A DNA stretch of 64,000 nucleotides from Adiantum capillus-veneris. Its lineage: Eukaryota; Streptophyta; Polypodiopsida; Polypodiales; Pteridaceae. Location of the stretch: contig CM043942.1 of NCBI GenBank assembly GCA_014529385.2, positions 31,607,469 through 31,671,468 on the forward strand, in the 5' to 3' direction. Every line of letters starts with the position of its first letter. Position 1 is the first letter of the stretch. This document shows, in pieces, positions 23,980 through 35,321 of this stretch. The position numbers were made by a program, and so were the translations under genes. The notes under the pieces are model-generated. The model made no database searches. It worked only from the letters and a program-made list of their open reading frames with translations, and was not told the origin of the DNA.

Positions 23980-24427
23980 TGTCACAAAGTGATGACGTAG
24001 CGGACAACAGCGGAGGTTGGATTTTTTTTTTTTTGGAAAATGATGAGCGACACGAATCTTGCTTTTTTTATTAAAAAAGAGAAAAGACTCTCTAAGAGAG
24101 AGAGAGAACTGATGCTTTTTATTTTAAAAGCTTTTGGGGCTCTGCTTTTGGGCATCCCTTGTATCTGTAAATAAGTCGTGAGGGCTTCACTTCTCAGAGC
24201 ATCTGGACGCAGAGTCTGAGAGTGAAACCCTAACCACTCTCTTGTACTTTGATCTGATTAATATAAAAAGAAATACCGAAAGGGGCGCCAGTCTTTGGGG
24301 CCAATATCTCTAGGCACGGAACTCCGCCGGGCCAGTGCAAATCTATTGTGATCTGTGAATTGTTTTGAACTGGTTATTTGGTGCTGTCGCGGTCGATTCT
24401 TGACTTGGAGTGTCCAAGTCTGTTACA
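23980..24427 (+). mobile_element. 3' LTR of the nested gypsy element, 448 bp
   Basis: It starts TGTCACAAAGTGATGACG and ends GTCTGTTACA like the 5' LTR, but lacks about 80 bp near its start. It is followed by ATTAG, the right target copy, and then by the resumed Penelope-like RT frame. Confidence 0.92.
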
Positions 24428-24785
24428 ATTAGAGGTAGATATCTATGATAAGCGCCTTGAACCAGAATATGCCAATCTAAAAATCATCCGTATGCCTTAC
24501 ATTTCTTTGAATATTTCTCTTTTAGCTAAGTACAGTGTCATTTGCTCTCAACTATTTAGATTTTCTCGTCTTTGTTCTAGTAAATCTACTTTTGTTGTTC
24601 AATCTTGCCATCTTGTTTCTTTACTAGTTGAAAAAGGATACTCATTCAAAAGAATCATGAAAAACGTTCGTTCATTTTTGCATCGTAGTAAGTTTATTTT
24701 TAATGTTTCTTCCTTTGGAATGTTCAAGATAATCAGTAGTAAATTCAATAGAAGTGGGGAGCTAAAAAGCCCACTTATTGTTTGA
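24428..24785 (+). pseudogene. Penelope-like reverse transcriptase, C-terminal part
   Basis: The frame resumes right after the gypsy LTR with EVDIYDKRLEPEYANLKIIR, then MPYISLNISLLAKYSVICSQ, LFRFSRLCSSKSTFV, LVSLLVEKGYSFKRI and RSFLHRSKF, ending with TGA at 24783-24785. It is the C-terminal extension (thumb region) of the RT that starts at 17143. No GIY-YIG domain follows in this frame. An open frame that appears to start at 24378 begins in the LTR and is a chance fusion. Confidence 0.8.
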
Positions 24786-24852
24786 CTTAATAACACCTTA
24801 TGTTGTTGTTTTGATCTTTAGCGCTTCTAGTATTTTTACTATAGCTTGACAA

Positions 24853-25125
24853 ATGCTAGCCTTTATCATGGCCGAGTATACCCATCACCTCCGGAGGGTG
24901 ATAGAAACTCAGATTGTTGGTTTTATAGAGTACGTTCAAAGCATAAATGACCTCTATATAAACGTGCACCTACTCTTGGGCACTGACGACGTGAGTAGGG
25001 ATGTCATAGCTGTTGTCCAAGCTATGCATGATAAAGGTGATAATCTTATTCTTCCTGTTTGGACAAACAGCGAAGTTGAGATCACATATTGTCAAGTTTG
25101 TTCTTTGCTCTTCGTAGGTTTGTAG
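24853..25125 (+). CDS. Small ORF downstream of the Penelope-like RT, unknown
   Basis: A 90-codon open frame begins 67 bp after the RT stop. It encodes an acidic protein with MAEYTHHLRRVIETQIVGF, DLYINVHLLLGTDD and VTYCQVC-like ending (EITYCQVCSLLFVGL). I do not recognise the family. It lies inside the retroelement and in the same direction, so it may be a second element protein or the decayed end of a larger one. No membrane segment or catalytic motif is evident. Confidence 0.35.
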   Translation: MLAFIMAEYTHHLRRVIETQIVGFIEYVQSINDLYINVHLLLGTDDVSRDVIAVVQAMHDKGDNLILPVWTNSEVEITYCQVCSLLFVGL

Positions 25126-25508
25126 TAGTATTCATTTTTCATTTTCGTATTTAGCTTACGTGAGGACTTAAGAATGTGTTCCGTTAGAAGTTGTTGTGTG
25201 AAGTTTGATTTCTAGGATTAAGTTTTTAAGATGTCTTATCCTTTTTCTGCTTAAAGTTGAGTACTTGTTTTAAGCCAAGTAAGTTGCGTCATCTTATTTT
25301 ACACATGCCTTTTCTAAAAACATTTTTAAGTTAATAATGTTTTGTTTTATCTAGTTTTGTTTCGTAGCAAACAAAGTGATTTAGTTAGTTTGTTTGTTTG
25401 TTTTTGTTTTTCTTTTCTTTTCTTGTGTCCCTTGCTTTTATAGTTTTATGAGTGCTTTATTCCCTCTTATAATTCGTGAGTTCAGACTATTCTGAACTTA
25501 TGAAGGTC

Positions 25509-26036
25509 TAATTAAACTAGATTTACTCTAGCCTCATTCTCATTGGTCCACCTTCAAGGCCATCCAATAGGAATTGGGTACACCTTGTGGGCATCTGGGC
25601 TAGGGAGCTGACATGTGTCCCTCATTCCCTTTGTGTAAAGGGAGCTTGTGTGTGTGTGAGTTTCTCTCTCATCCCCTACTCTCAAGGCTCGCCCCCTCCT
25701 ATGTAGGGATTGATAAAGACTTTTGGGACACACACAAAGCATCCAATTCCCCCCATGCTTGACCTTTGGACACAACCTTTGAATTTTGGAACCTTAGCAT
25801 TTTGGAAGTCTTAATGGGCTTAACCTTAGGGTCTTTTAAGCCCATTGTTGCACATGGCTCTTTTGCAGATGGGCCTCCCTTTGGATCCCTATTTTCCCTC
25901 CTTTGGATCCTACTGTGGCCGGTCTGCTAGCATAACCAATATTCTAGCTTTTTCTCCCTTGGCACTTCCCCATATTAAATGATCAGTTTAACATGAGAAA
26001 ATCATTTAGGAGAATTAGATATTGATTATTATGACA
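25509..26036 (-). mobile_element. Second LTR of the gypsy element, remaining part
   Basis: It resumes the LTR interrupted at 17080, matching 12320-12856, and ends at ATTATGACA (26036). It keeps the fourth ATTGG/CCAAT pair. Confidence 0.88.
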
Positions 26037-26895
26037 TTACCTCTCTCTTGAAATCATAGTCGTCCTCGACTATGGGGTAGAGAAGATAAAACAAATTCAT
26101 TAGTCCTTTTCTTAGCGGGTAGAGGATCCCTATGTTACCCTACGACATCATTCCACAATGGATGACTTGTCCATTTGGCGCTTGAGAGCCTGAGGTTGCC
26201 GCAAGCATGTCTGCACATTAGTCCTATCAATCTTCCATAGTAGAGTGACAAGCTCTACTTGGTGTTTGGGAGACGGCGTCCCCGCAAACTTGATCTAAGC
26301 ATGCATACTACTTCATTTTTGTGCACAATAAAGAAAAAGAGTCTTATAAGACAAAAACTTTGTTCATTTTTAACATTTTGCACATTTGCTTACTCTTGGG
26401 AAGCATTGTAAGCATTGACAAGGTTTAGGTTATCCTTTAATTGTATGCCTTGCATCCATCTAGTATCTTCAAAAGGATAATTCTTAAACTGAATAAGATA
26501 TCGTCGGATAGTCTTACCGCCTCTTAGTACCTTGTCTTCATGTCGGAGAATGGACTCGGGCTGCAGCACCTCTTCTTGGTCCTCGATCTCCGGTGGATCT
26601 TCAGTAGTTGGTTCTTGAGGTGGCTCTCCTTTGTAAGGCTTTAATAGGCTCACATGGAAAGCATTGTGTATGAGCCAATGATTGGGCAACTTGAGTTGAT
26701 AGGCAATCTCATTGATTGGCCTAAGAATCTGGAAGGGATCATAGTACCTTTTTGCTAGCTTAGCATAGTACTTTTGGTGTCCCGTAGGATTCTTGCCCGT
26801 CGTGTGCCTTAATTGAGCCTTGGGAAATTTTAATAAGACCCAATCATTTTCTTTAAAGCTTGGGCCCTTCTGTGCTTGTCAGCAGCAGCCTTTTG
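26037..26895 (-). pseudogene. Partial second internal region of the gypsy element (chromodomain end of pol)
   Basis: Beyond the LTR, sequence equal to 12857-13710 appears a second time. The minus-strand frame 26689-26390 encodes the pol C-terminus: NHWLIHNAFHVSLLKPYKGE, an acidic linker, and the chromodomain (RRYLIQFKNYPFEDTRWM). Similarity ends abruptly at about 26895 inside CAGCAGCCTTTTG. The order LTR, internal, LTR, internal is what unequal recombination between elements, or two elements sharing an LTR, would leave. Confidence 0.85.
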
Positions 26896-27860
26896 ATGGT
26901 GGTCTTTTTACCTTCCACCCTTGCTCTCAAGGGCAGGCCTTGTGATTTTATTACTTGTTCGAGTATACAGTTAGGATTGGGTGTTTTGCCCTAGTTAGAC
27001 ATCAGAGAGAGCAGCCTACTCGGTTGCAGATTTTTGGTTATAGGAGGGTCTTTCACATGTATATCTGAGACATAGCTGGTCAACACTTTGGGATTTCAAT
27101 TTAGCTAGACGGATCTCTTATTTTCTATGGCTGCTAGTCCATGGTGGATCATTTGCTAGGACTCTGGTTGCTTCCATGCGACATGATTCCCCATGCACTA
27201 GGTGTAAACTTCACACTATTGAGCTCCCCAATCATTGCTTATGGATGTGCCATGCTGCCTATCCCATTTCAAGAGCGTTTGTTTTATTGTTGAGTAGATT
27301 TGGTGTACAATTTGGCTTTTTCATGTGAGTTACAATGTCTTGGCTCATGCACCTCCTTGGAGAACACTTGTTTTATGAGTGTTATGTCATTGGTCCGGTG
27401 TTCATGCTGACAGAAGATGGATATTATCAAGGCACTTTGAGCATGATCCTGGCGATAGCCAAACAGTGTGATCCACAGTCTGGAGACCTGATATTTTGCA
27501 CGATAGTCATGATCACCTTGTGGAATGTTTGGAAGGCTCGCCGCCTCCACGTTTTCGGTGGGGCACCACTGGGCTTACAGGAGATGCTCGCTCACCAGCA
27601 TTTGGCTTGACATTATCCACTCTCTTCGGAGTCAATGGAATAAGCGGGGGAGCGGTAACATGCTTTTCTTCAATGTTGGTGCAGATCAGGTCAGTTTTTA
27701 ACTTTCCAACAGAGATGAGATACAATGGCAGTATGCTCCATCTTGATGGTTCTTACTCCATTCATCACATGAGCCACCTTGATGTATAGCTTGATTATGG
27801 TATAGGCCTTCTACTTTCCTATGGCCATGCCATTGGATACAGTTTTGTACACCCCACGCG
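26896..27860 (+). mobile_element. LINE C-terminal fragment (zf-RVT region)
   Basis: Decayed plus-strand LINE sequence. A zinc-like region reads LARRISYFLWLLVHG and later CTRCKLHTIELPNHCLWMCH (about 27110-27260). Further on ITLWNVWKARRLHVFGGAP (27510-27565) is the conserved C-terminal motif also found at 7270 and 10480. Its 3' end abuts the (GA)n tract of the next element, which lies in the opposite direction. Confidence 0.7.
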
Positions 27861-27861
27861 A

Positions 27862-28458
<597 letters not shown>

Positions 28459-28523
<65 letters not shown>

Positions 28524-28674
28524 AATGAAATGAAATATTAACGTCTTCAAAAGGCCAAAATGGCCTATAAGACCAAAAAAGTTACAATTGGTGAATTTGA
28601 TACCATGTCTGAGTACGGAAATTACAAAGGTACAAAGAACTAACACTAAGATGCTAAGGAGAAAGGAAATGGGG

Positions 28675-28711
<37 letters not shown>

Positions 28712-31700
28712 TGGGTTCAGATGAAATTTCTCATTGGTCGCTGTCGGATCTCATCGACCTCCTCCATGATCAGTACTCTGGTAGGGCGTCTTGCATGTCG
28801 AGCTAGAGTGATCTGTATCTTCTGTTGCAGCCTTCATCTGTAGTGGGGGACCCCCCGAGGTCGTGGACGTCTGGATCTGCCAAGTTTCGTGGCTCGATCA
28901 AGTAGTGTACCTCTAGTATGAGTAGGCTCTAAGATTTGTTGTAATGACTGCTCCGTTGGCTCTCTTGTGGCTGGTGTAAAGAAATTTGTGATTCGTCTCT
29001 GAGACTGTCTTTCCTCTGATGTTCTCAGCAAGCTCTCCCTAAGTTTACGCAGCTCTGGCAGGAACAATCCGAGACACCTCTGATCCTTGTATCTCATGAC
29101 TCTAGAAAAAGGTCCGAATCCTTCTCTGAAAAGGTAGTGGGAGCGGCCGCGTATCTCATAGTATACCGGGTAGTGACATGTGTAGTGCAGCTCTGTCTCT
29201 GGCTCTAAGTTGCATAGGTGACATATCCTAGCTCCTACCGGCACCCCTCGAAATCGGCTAGTCTCGATTTGGAGCTGATGTGAGGATGTGCGTATCTGTC
29301 CAATAGCGCATCTTATCCCATGAGATAAGTGTGTGTCCATGTATGCAGGCCTAGTCACAAAGCCGTCCTCCGTGAGTTGGAGAAGATGCTCTCTGTAGAA
29401 GGCCATCTTCGTGCCCAACTCCTGTGTCGGCTGTATCCATGTGCTCCTGGTATTTAGCTGAATCAGATCCTGACGTATGAGTCTGGTGATCTCTGTCCGT
29501 GTGAGAGACAGGGAGGGTGCATCCAGAGAGTATTGAAGCGGAGGTAATCTATCCATCTTGAGACCATGAGACTGAAACCATGCTGTCATCTGTCCATACC
29601 AACATGCTGTATCGCCTTGAGAGCTAGTTGTCGAGATGACTCGCAGGCAAGCCGAGCGTATCTGTCCCTGGGGAGATCTCATAAACTGTGCATAAAAGAA
29701 ACTGATCTCGTCAACGCCTCCACCACGAGAAGGGGGGGGGAGGCGGCTAGCTCGGCTCGGATAATCTCATGTGGTACTGAGGCCTTAGCCCGAATCATCC
29801 GAGCGAACATAGAGACCAGAGGCCTCTCCATACATATCCATCCATCTGTGTTGCCAGATCTCCCATGGTGGTCTAATGAGGGTCCCCATACCTGAACTCC
29901 ATAGAGCATAGCTGGAGTCACTAGAGTGTCAAAAAGCCAAAGCTTTGTTCGCGGTTCCTGAAACTGAACGTGCGAACACATCCTCTTCAGTCCTCCCAAA
30001 GCTGCATATGCTCTCGTCAGTCTAGTCTCTGATGCTCTCCTTAGTGAAAACACCGGTCCACCGAAGACTACCCCAAGATAAGTATATGCATTTGTGTACT
30101 CCACAGTCTCCTGGCCATACATAAATGTGGGTGCCGACCTCCTGACCCACTGTGGTGTGGTGTTGAACACCATAACCTTGGTTTTCCCCAGATTGACAGA
30201 CAATCCACTGTCACGAGCAAATGTATGCAGAGCATCCAAGTGACGCTGCATCCCCTCTGGTGAGTCAGAGATCAGCACAATATCATCAGCATATAGTAAC
30301 AACGGAATCCATGTCCCTGCTAGTTGAGCCCCCCTGTCCCCCTAACGCTCTACATAGTCCAAAAACTCATCCACATACATCCCAAAAAGAGTCGGGGATA
30401 GGGGGCATCCCTGCTTTACTCCAATATTGGAGAGGACCATGTCCGACATTCCCTCAGTGGTGCGTACCCGCCCCATCACTGTCCTGTATAGAGCCAAAAT
30501 CCCCCAAATCAGCTCTGTAGGCACACCCATGTCCTGTAATCTGCGTATGAGTCTGGCTCTCGGCACTGTGTCAAAAGCTTTGCGGAAATCCACAAAGCAA
30601 CAATAGATCCTCTTGCCATGGTGTCCACCCTCCTCAATAATACCTCTAAGTGTCAGAATCTGGTCAAGAGTGGAGAAACCTCTCCTGAAACTTGCTTGCC
30701 TTGGTGCTCTTATGCCCTCTCGCTCTGCCCATCTACTCAGCTCTTGTTCAAGAATGGATGCATACAGCCTAGCTAATGTGTGCCCAACCATGATGGTGCG
30801 ATAATTCTCGGGAATCATGGGACATACTCCAAGTCTCAGGGAAGCCTTCATACATGGCTCGATTAAACATCATAACCAGGAGCTCTGCGAGCATATCCCT
30901 GGCATGGATGAAGTGCTCTGCTCCCAGACCATCATGATCATGCGCTCTCCTTGTCTTCATCCTGTCAATAGCTTTCCTTACCCTCTCGGCAGTAAAGAAA
31001 GAACATGTCTCCGGGCATGTCTCTAGTGAGTCCGGTAGAGGTGGTTGTCCTGGTGCTGTGTAGAGAGATGTGGCATATTCCCCCCATGTCTCGGTGGAGG
31101 TGACCGTTGGTGGTGGTGAATGTTCGTGGAATAGCCTCCATGCTTCGCCTGAGTCCCAACTTATAAATAACTGATACAGATCTTGCTCTAGCTGGGATAA
31201 ATAAGCCCTTTTCTTTCGTCGCACTAGGCGGCGAAAGATAATCCGTGACTGTCTGTGTGGTAATACCCATGAGCACTTCCCTCTGTAACTTGATCCTCAT
31301 CCTCTACACTTCTCATCATACCAACTGTTCTGGGGCATTTTTCCCGATCGTCTCCGTGTAGGCTGGTTGTGGGGGTATGCTTTTGATGCTGCATCATGAA
31401 GCGTCTCTGTTAGTATCTGAGTGAGTTCATCTAGTGGCCGTCTTGGCTCCTAGGTGCATAGCTTCTTGTATATCTCATCCATATACACAGAGTCCGTCTC
31501 CCTCATGAAGGTATACTGGATGTGTGTAGGGACCTCTCCTAATGGAGCTGTGCTGAACTGAAACGTCAAGGTGAAGGACAAGATAGCATAATCAACTGCT
31601 ACTCCAATTGGCCTAGTGCCCACCATGAAATCTTGAAAGAATGGAATGAGAGTTGGCTGGGCCATAACATAATCCACTGTGCTGGCACCATGTCGGTGTG

Positions 31701-32072
31701 GAAAGCAATTAAAACCTCTAGCTGTCGAAAATCTTTGTAGGCCATTCAAAATGGCCAATCTATGTGCGATTCCCATATCTATCAAGTATCTGCCATATTC
31801 CGTGTATTCCTCATCTTGTGATAATCTGGATAGACCCATCTCTGTATCGTCCAGCTCCCTAAGCATTTCCTCGGAAGTATTATAAAATATTGTCAAGTGG
31901 TGGGCAGTCCTAGCATTGAAATCCCCTAGTATGATAATGTCACCATCCTTAGAAAACTCCCATATGTCATATTATCCAAAATAGCAAAGGGGAATTGTTC
32001 CCTAGGTGATGCATACACTGACGTACTAGGAGAAAAGTAACAGATAGCAATGTAGAGGTATCTGCCCGTCTC
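28459..32072 (-). pseudogene. LINE array copy 2: endonuclease part, RT and C-terminal zinc motif
   Basis: A minus-strand non-LTR retrotransposon. In order: the C-terminal half of the endonuclease (31896-31450, with HGASTVDYVMAQPTLI), a linker (31224-30850), RT (30851-30342 with FVDFRKAFDTVPR and GVKQGCPLSPTLFG; 30302-29679 with LLYADDIVLISDSP), and a C-terminal region (29682-28834) with a CCHC-like motif (CHLCNLEPETELHYTCHYP). The 3' UTR and a (CT)n tail of about 60 bp end the copy. Frameshifts separate the pieces and about 30 bp are missing just before the RT. 5' truncated inside the endonuclease, exactly at the tail of copy 3. Sequence pattern differs from the plant L1 family seen elsewhere here; clade not assigned. 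Confidence 0.88.
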
Positions 32073-32073
32073 T

Positions 32074-35000
32074 GAGAGAGAGAGAGAGATTAAATGAAAT
32101 GATATATTAATGTCCTTAAAAGGCCAAAATGACCTATGAGACCAAGCCGTTACAACATAGTGAATCTGATACCATGTTCGGGATCAAAAAGAACTGAAAC
32201 AAAATACATTGTGTAGTAATGAAAGAAGGGGGGAAGATATGGTGGAGATCCATCCTCATCTGCACTGTGAACGTCAAGAAAGTATGGCTCAAATCCTCTG
32301 CTGTAGTCTCCGTCGATGTTGTGTATTTCCTCTCCTCAATCGCGGGCGTCTAGATCTCCCTAGCTCCAATGCTCAATGTATGAGAATGCCAGTAGCGGTA
32401 GTATGAGTGCGGGCAGAGCTCTGCAATGGTGTCTGCTCCTCTGGGGGTCCAATATCTAGTGTAAAAAAATTTGTAATCTGTCTCTGGGACCGTCTCTCTC
32501 CAGCTTTCCTCAGTAAAGTGTCTGTGCCTGTGTAACTCAAGTAGATACAGTCCAAGACATCTTTGATCCTCATAGCTCATGACCCTAGATAGAGGCCCAA
32601 AACTCTCTCTGAATAGACAATGAAAATGGCCTCATATCTCATAGTACACTGTGCAATGACATATGTAATGTAACTCTGTCTCTAGCTCTAGATGACATAA
32701 GCGGCATATCTTGCTATCTGCTAGTATCCCTCTGAATGTGCCAGTTTCAATCTCGAGCTGATGTGAGGATGTGCGTATCTGGCCAATGGCACAACGCAAG
32801 CCATGAGAAAGATGTGTGTCCATATAGCTAGGTCGAGTCACAAACCCATCCCCTGTGAGGTGGAGAAGATGCTCTCTATAGAAAGCCATCTTCGTGCCCA
32901 ACTCCTGTACCGGCTCTATCCATGTCCTCCTCGTGTCCAGCTGGATCAGATCCTGACAAATGACTCTAGTAATCTCCACCCGTGTCAGAGACATCAAGGG
33001 TGCTTGTAGATGGCACGATTGAAAAGGAGGCAGCCTCTCCATGGTGAAGCCATGTGTGTGAAACCATGATGTCATCTGTGCATACCAGCATGATGTATCC
33101 CCTTGTAGAGCTAGCTGTCCGGAGGACTCTAGGTCCAGCCTGGCATATTTGTCTCTGGTAGTATCCCATAGGCTGTGTACGAAGGAGACTGATCTGGTAA
33201 GCGCCTCAATCTCCATAGGGGGGGCAGCTAACTCCGCTCGAATGATATCATGTGGTACAGACGCTTTGGCTCTAATCAGCCGAGAGATCATAGATACCAA
33301 GGGCCTCTCCATGTGTCTCCAACCATCCTGGCCTACAGAAGGTCCCCAAACGTGCACCACATATAGCATAGTAGATGCAACCAAAGTATCAAAGAGCCAT
33401 AGCTTTGTCCTAGGTTTCTGAAACTGAACCTGCGAACACATCCTCTCTAGTCCTCCCAGAGCCGCATAAGCTCTGGTCAGTCTAGTCTCTGCTGCTCTTC
33501 TCAAAGAAAATCTTGGCCAAGTGAAGATTGCCCCCAGGTAAGTGTACCCATCTGTATACTCCACAATCTCTTGACCATATGTGAAAATAGGTGCTGATTT
33601 CCTGATCCATTGTGGTGTGGTGTTAAACACCATAACCTTGGTTTTACCAAGGTTTACACACAATCCACTATCCTCTGCAAAATTGTGTAGTGCATCCAAA
33701 TGTCGCTGCATACCCTTTGGTGAGTCAGATATCAACACAATATCATCAGCATATAACAACAATGGGATCCACGTCTCTGCCAGCTGGGCACCTCTGTCAC
33801 CCTCTCTGTCAATGTAATCAGACACCTCATCAACATACATACCAAATAGAGTAGGAGACAACGGGCAGCCTTGTTTCACCCCAATAGTAGAGTGAACTAA
33901 ATCAGATACCCCTTCCGGAGTGCATACATGTCCCATCACTGATCTGTACAAAGCCATAATCCCCCATATCAACTCTATGGGCACCCCTATCTCGTGTAGT
34001 CTACACATCAATCGAGCTCTCGGTACCATGTCAAATGCTTTGCGGAAATCCACAAAGCTACAATAAATCCGTCTCCCATGTGACCTGCCCTCCTCAATGA
34101 TGGCTCTAAGTGTCAAAATATGATCAAGAGTGGAGAAACCCCTCCTGAAACCGGCCTGACCCTTTGCCCGTACCCCCTCATGCTCTACCCAAATACTCAA
34201 GCGTTGCTCAAGAATGGATGCATACAACCGTGCCAATGTGTGTCCAACCATAATAGTGCGGTAGTTCCTAGGCTCTGTAGGATCCCTTGCCTTGAAGATA
34301 GGCACAATAGTAGACAACCTCCAAGTCTCAGGTGTGAAATCCTGAATGCAAGGGATAATAAAGCTCGGCTGTGTCATAACATAGTCCACTGTACTGGCCC
34401 CATGTCTGTGTGGAAAACATGTGAAGCCGGCTGCTCCAGGAAATCGCTGTAAGCCGTTAAGTATGGCTAACCCATGTGTAGTCATCATCTCTGTGAGGTA
34501 TCTCCCATACTCCGTTTGCTCTCTGTCATGTGAGCGTGTGTCAAGCCCCAACTCCCCCACATCCAGCTCTTTAAGCATCTCATCTGAAGTGTCGTAGAAG
34601 ACTGTTTGAGAGTTGTCTGTTCGGGCATTGAAGTCCCCTAGGAGGATGATATCACCATCCCTAGAAAACTCCCATATATCATCGTTCAGTATAGAGAAAG
34701 GCGACTACATTTGGATGCAGCATATACTGACATACTGGGAGGGAAGTAACATATGGCAATGTATAGAAATCGACCTGTGTCAGCTCTCAACCTCACCCAC
34801 ATGTATCTAGCATGCTCAAGCCTCATCTCTCCGTACAATATGTAGTAGGGGCTGTAGCTCCTCTTTAAATAGCACTGCTACTCCTCTGGAACCTTTACTC
34901 CCATGCTCAAATCTCGTGACTGTCCTGTAGGCTGTCTCCCATCTATATCCCCCCACATGTGGCATCACCTGTCCAGGCTCTTGGTGAGTCTCCGAGAAGA

Positions 35001-35246
35001 ATACAATGTCCCTGTCTCTGAAAGTGTCCTCGAAGGCCCCAACATCCAACCTCATAGACCCATTACAATTCCAAGTAACCATCTTCAGTGTGGTCCCATA
35101 GGTCTCGCACCATCATGTAGGGTGTCTCTTCGTAATGACCACTCTTCCTTCTCTGTAAAAAGCTGTCTTCCCTTTTTCTCTTGCGGCCCTAATCTCTGGC
35201 ATGACTTCGTGCATGTGGGCAAGCTATGAGAGGGTGAGATCGTCAC

Positions 35247-35250
<4 letters not shown>
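32074..35250 (-). mobile_element. LINE array copy 3: endonuclease start and long RT frame
   Basis: The most intact copy. It begins near 35250 and the first coding block (35082-34816) is an endonuclease N-terminus: MVTWNCNGSMRL, FSETHQEPGQ and GVAVLFKEEL. After a short broken stretch a 648-codon frame runs from 34578 to 32632. Its first 80 codons are endonuclease (HRHGASTVDYVM) and the rest RT and C-terminal region. The expected linker between them is absent: the frame joins directly at about 34335. The RT motifs are FVDFRKAFDMVPR and YADDIVLISDSP (33742-33753 encode YADD). The C-terminal zinc motif (CRLCHLELETELHYICHC) is cut by a stop at 32632, after which homology continues. The 3' end carries a short (CT)n tail at 32074-32089. 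Confidence 0.9.
32632..34578 (-). CDS. LINE ORF2-type polyprotein, 648 codons, internally deleted
   Basis: Open frame in array copy 3. Residues 1-80 are the end of the endonuclease, about 84-330 the reverse transcriptase (YRTIMVGHTLARLYASILEQ, QAGFRRGFSTLDHILTLRAI, FVDFRKAFD, VKQGCPLSPTLFGMYVDE, LLYADDIVLI, LGKTKVMVFN), and the rest the C-terminal domain up to the zinc motif. Catalytic Asp residues of the RT are all present. The deletion between endonuclease and RT kept the frame. Without a full endonuclease it is unlikely to act alone. It is the longest intact frame in the window. Confidence 0.85.
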   Translation of the reverse strand: MLKELDVGELGLDTRSHDREQTEYGRYLTEMMTTHGLAILNGLQRFPGAAGFTCFPHRHGASTVDYVMTQPSFIIPCIQDFTPETWRLSTIVPIFKARDPTEPRNYRTIMVGHTLARLYASILEQRLSIWVEHEGVRAKGQAGFRRGFSTLDHILTLRAIIEEGRSHGRRIYCSFVDFRKAFDMVPRARLMCRLHEIGVPIELIWGIMALYRSVMGHVCTPEGVSDLVHSTIGVKQGCPLSPTLFGMYVDEVSDYIDREGDRGAQLAETWIPLLLYADDIVLISDSPKGMQRHLDALHNFAEDSGLCVNLGKTKVMVFNTTPQWIRKSAPIFTYGQEIVEYTDGYTYLGAIFTWPRFSLRRAAETRLTRAYAALGGLERMCSQVQFQKPRTKLWLFDTLVASTMLYVVHVWGPSVGQDGWRHMERPLVSMISRLIRAKASVPHDIIRAELAAPPMEIEALTRSVSFVHSLWDTTRDKYARLDLESSGQLALQGDTSCWYAQMTSWFHTHGFTMERLPPFQSCHLQAPLMSLTRVEITRVICQDLIQLDTRRTWIEPVQELGTKMAFYREHLLHLTGDGFVTRPSYMDTHLSHGLRCAIGQIRTSSHQLEIETGTFRGILADSKICRLCHLELETELHYICHCTVYYEI

Positions 35251-35321
<71 letters not shown>

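Larger units (their letters stand above)
18573..24427 (+). mobile_element. Ty3/gypsy element with two LTRs inside the Penelope-like element
   Basis: A complete insertion: 5' LTR 18573-19100, primer site, gag, pol, polypurine tract and 3' LTR 23980-24427. The flanks are ACTAG (left) and ATTAG (right), a 5-bp target duplication with one mismatch. Taking out the element and one flank restores the host RT frame (PLGL followed by EVDIYDKRL). LTRs are very alike apart from one 80-bp length difference, so the insertion seems recent relative to its surroundings, yet the coding region already has several frameshifts. Confidence 0.92.
17081..25508 (+). mobile_element. Penelope-like retroelement, 5' truncated, split by a gypsy insertion
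   Basis: The block interrupts a gypsy LTR. It holds a reverse transcriptase of the Penelope-like type (17143-18572, continued at 24428-24785), a second small ORF (24853-25125), and a T-rich 3' region ending in a small inverted repeat (GTTCAG, 6 bases, CTGAAC near 25480-25500). No GIY-YIG endonuclease was recognised. The N-terminal region before GHVVTADCSILP is short, so the copy is probably 5' truncated. No clear target duplication is seen, which is common for these elements. Confidence 0.72.

Noticed and set aside
24378-24785. 135-codon frame starting in the LTR
   Set aside because: Its first 17 codons lie in the gypsy LTR; the real coding trace starts at 24428.
25470-25508. Hammerhead ribozyme near the Penelope-like 3' end
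   Set aside because: Only a short stem (GTTCAG and CTGAAC) is present. The conserved CUGANGA and GAAA cores are not both found.
17081-25508. GIY-YIG endonuclease of the Penelope-like element
   Set aside because: No GIY or YIG pair with the expected spacing was seen in either the N-terminal or the C-terminal part.
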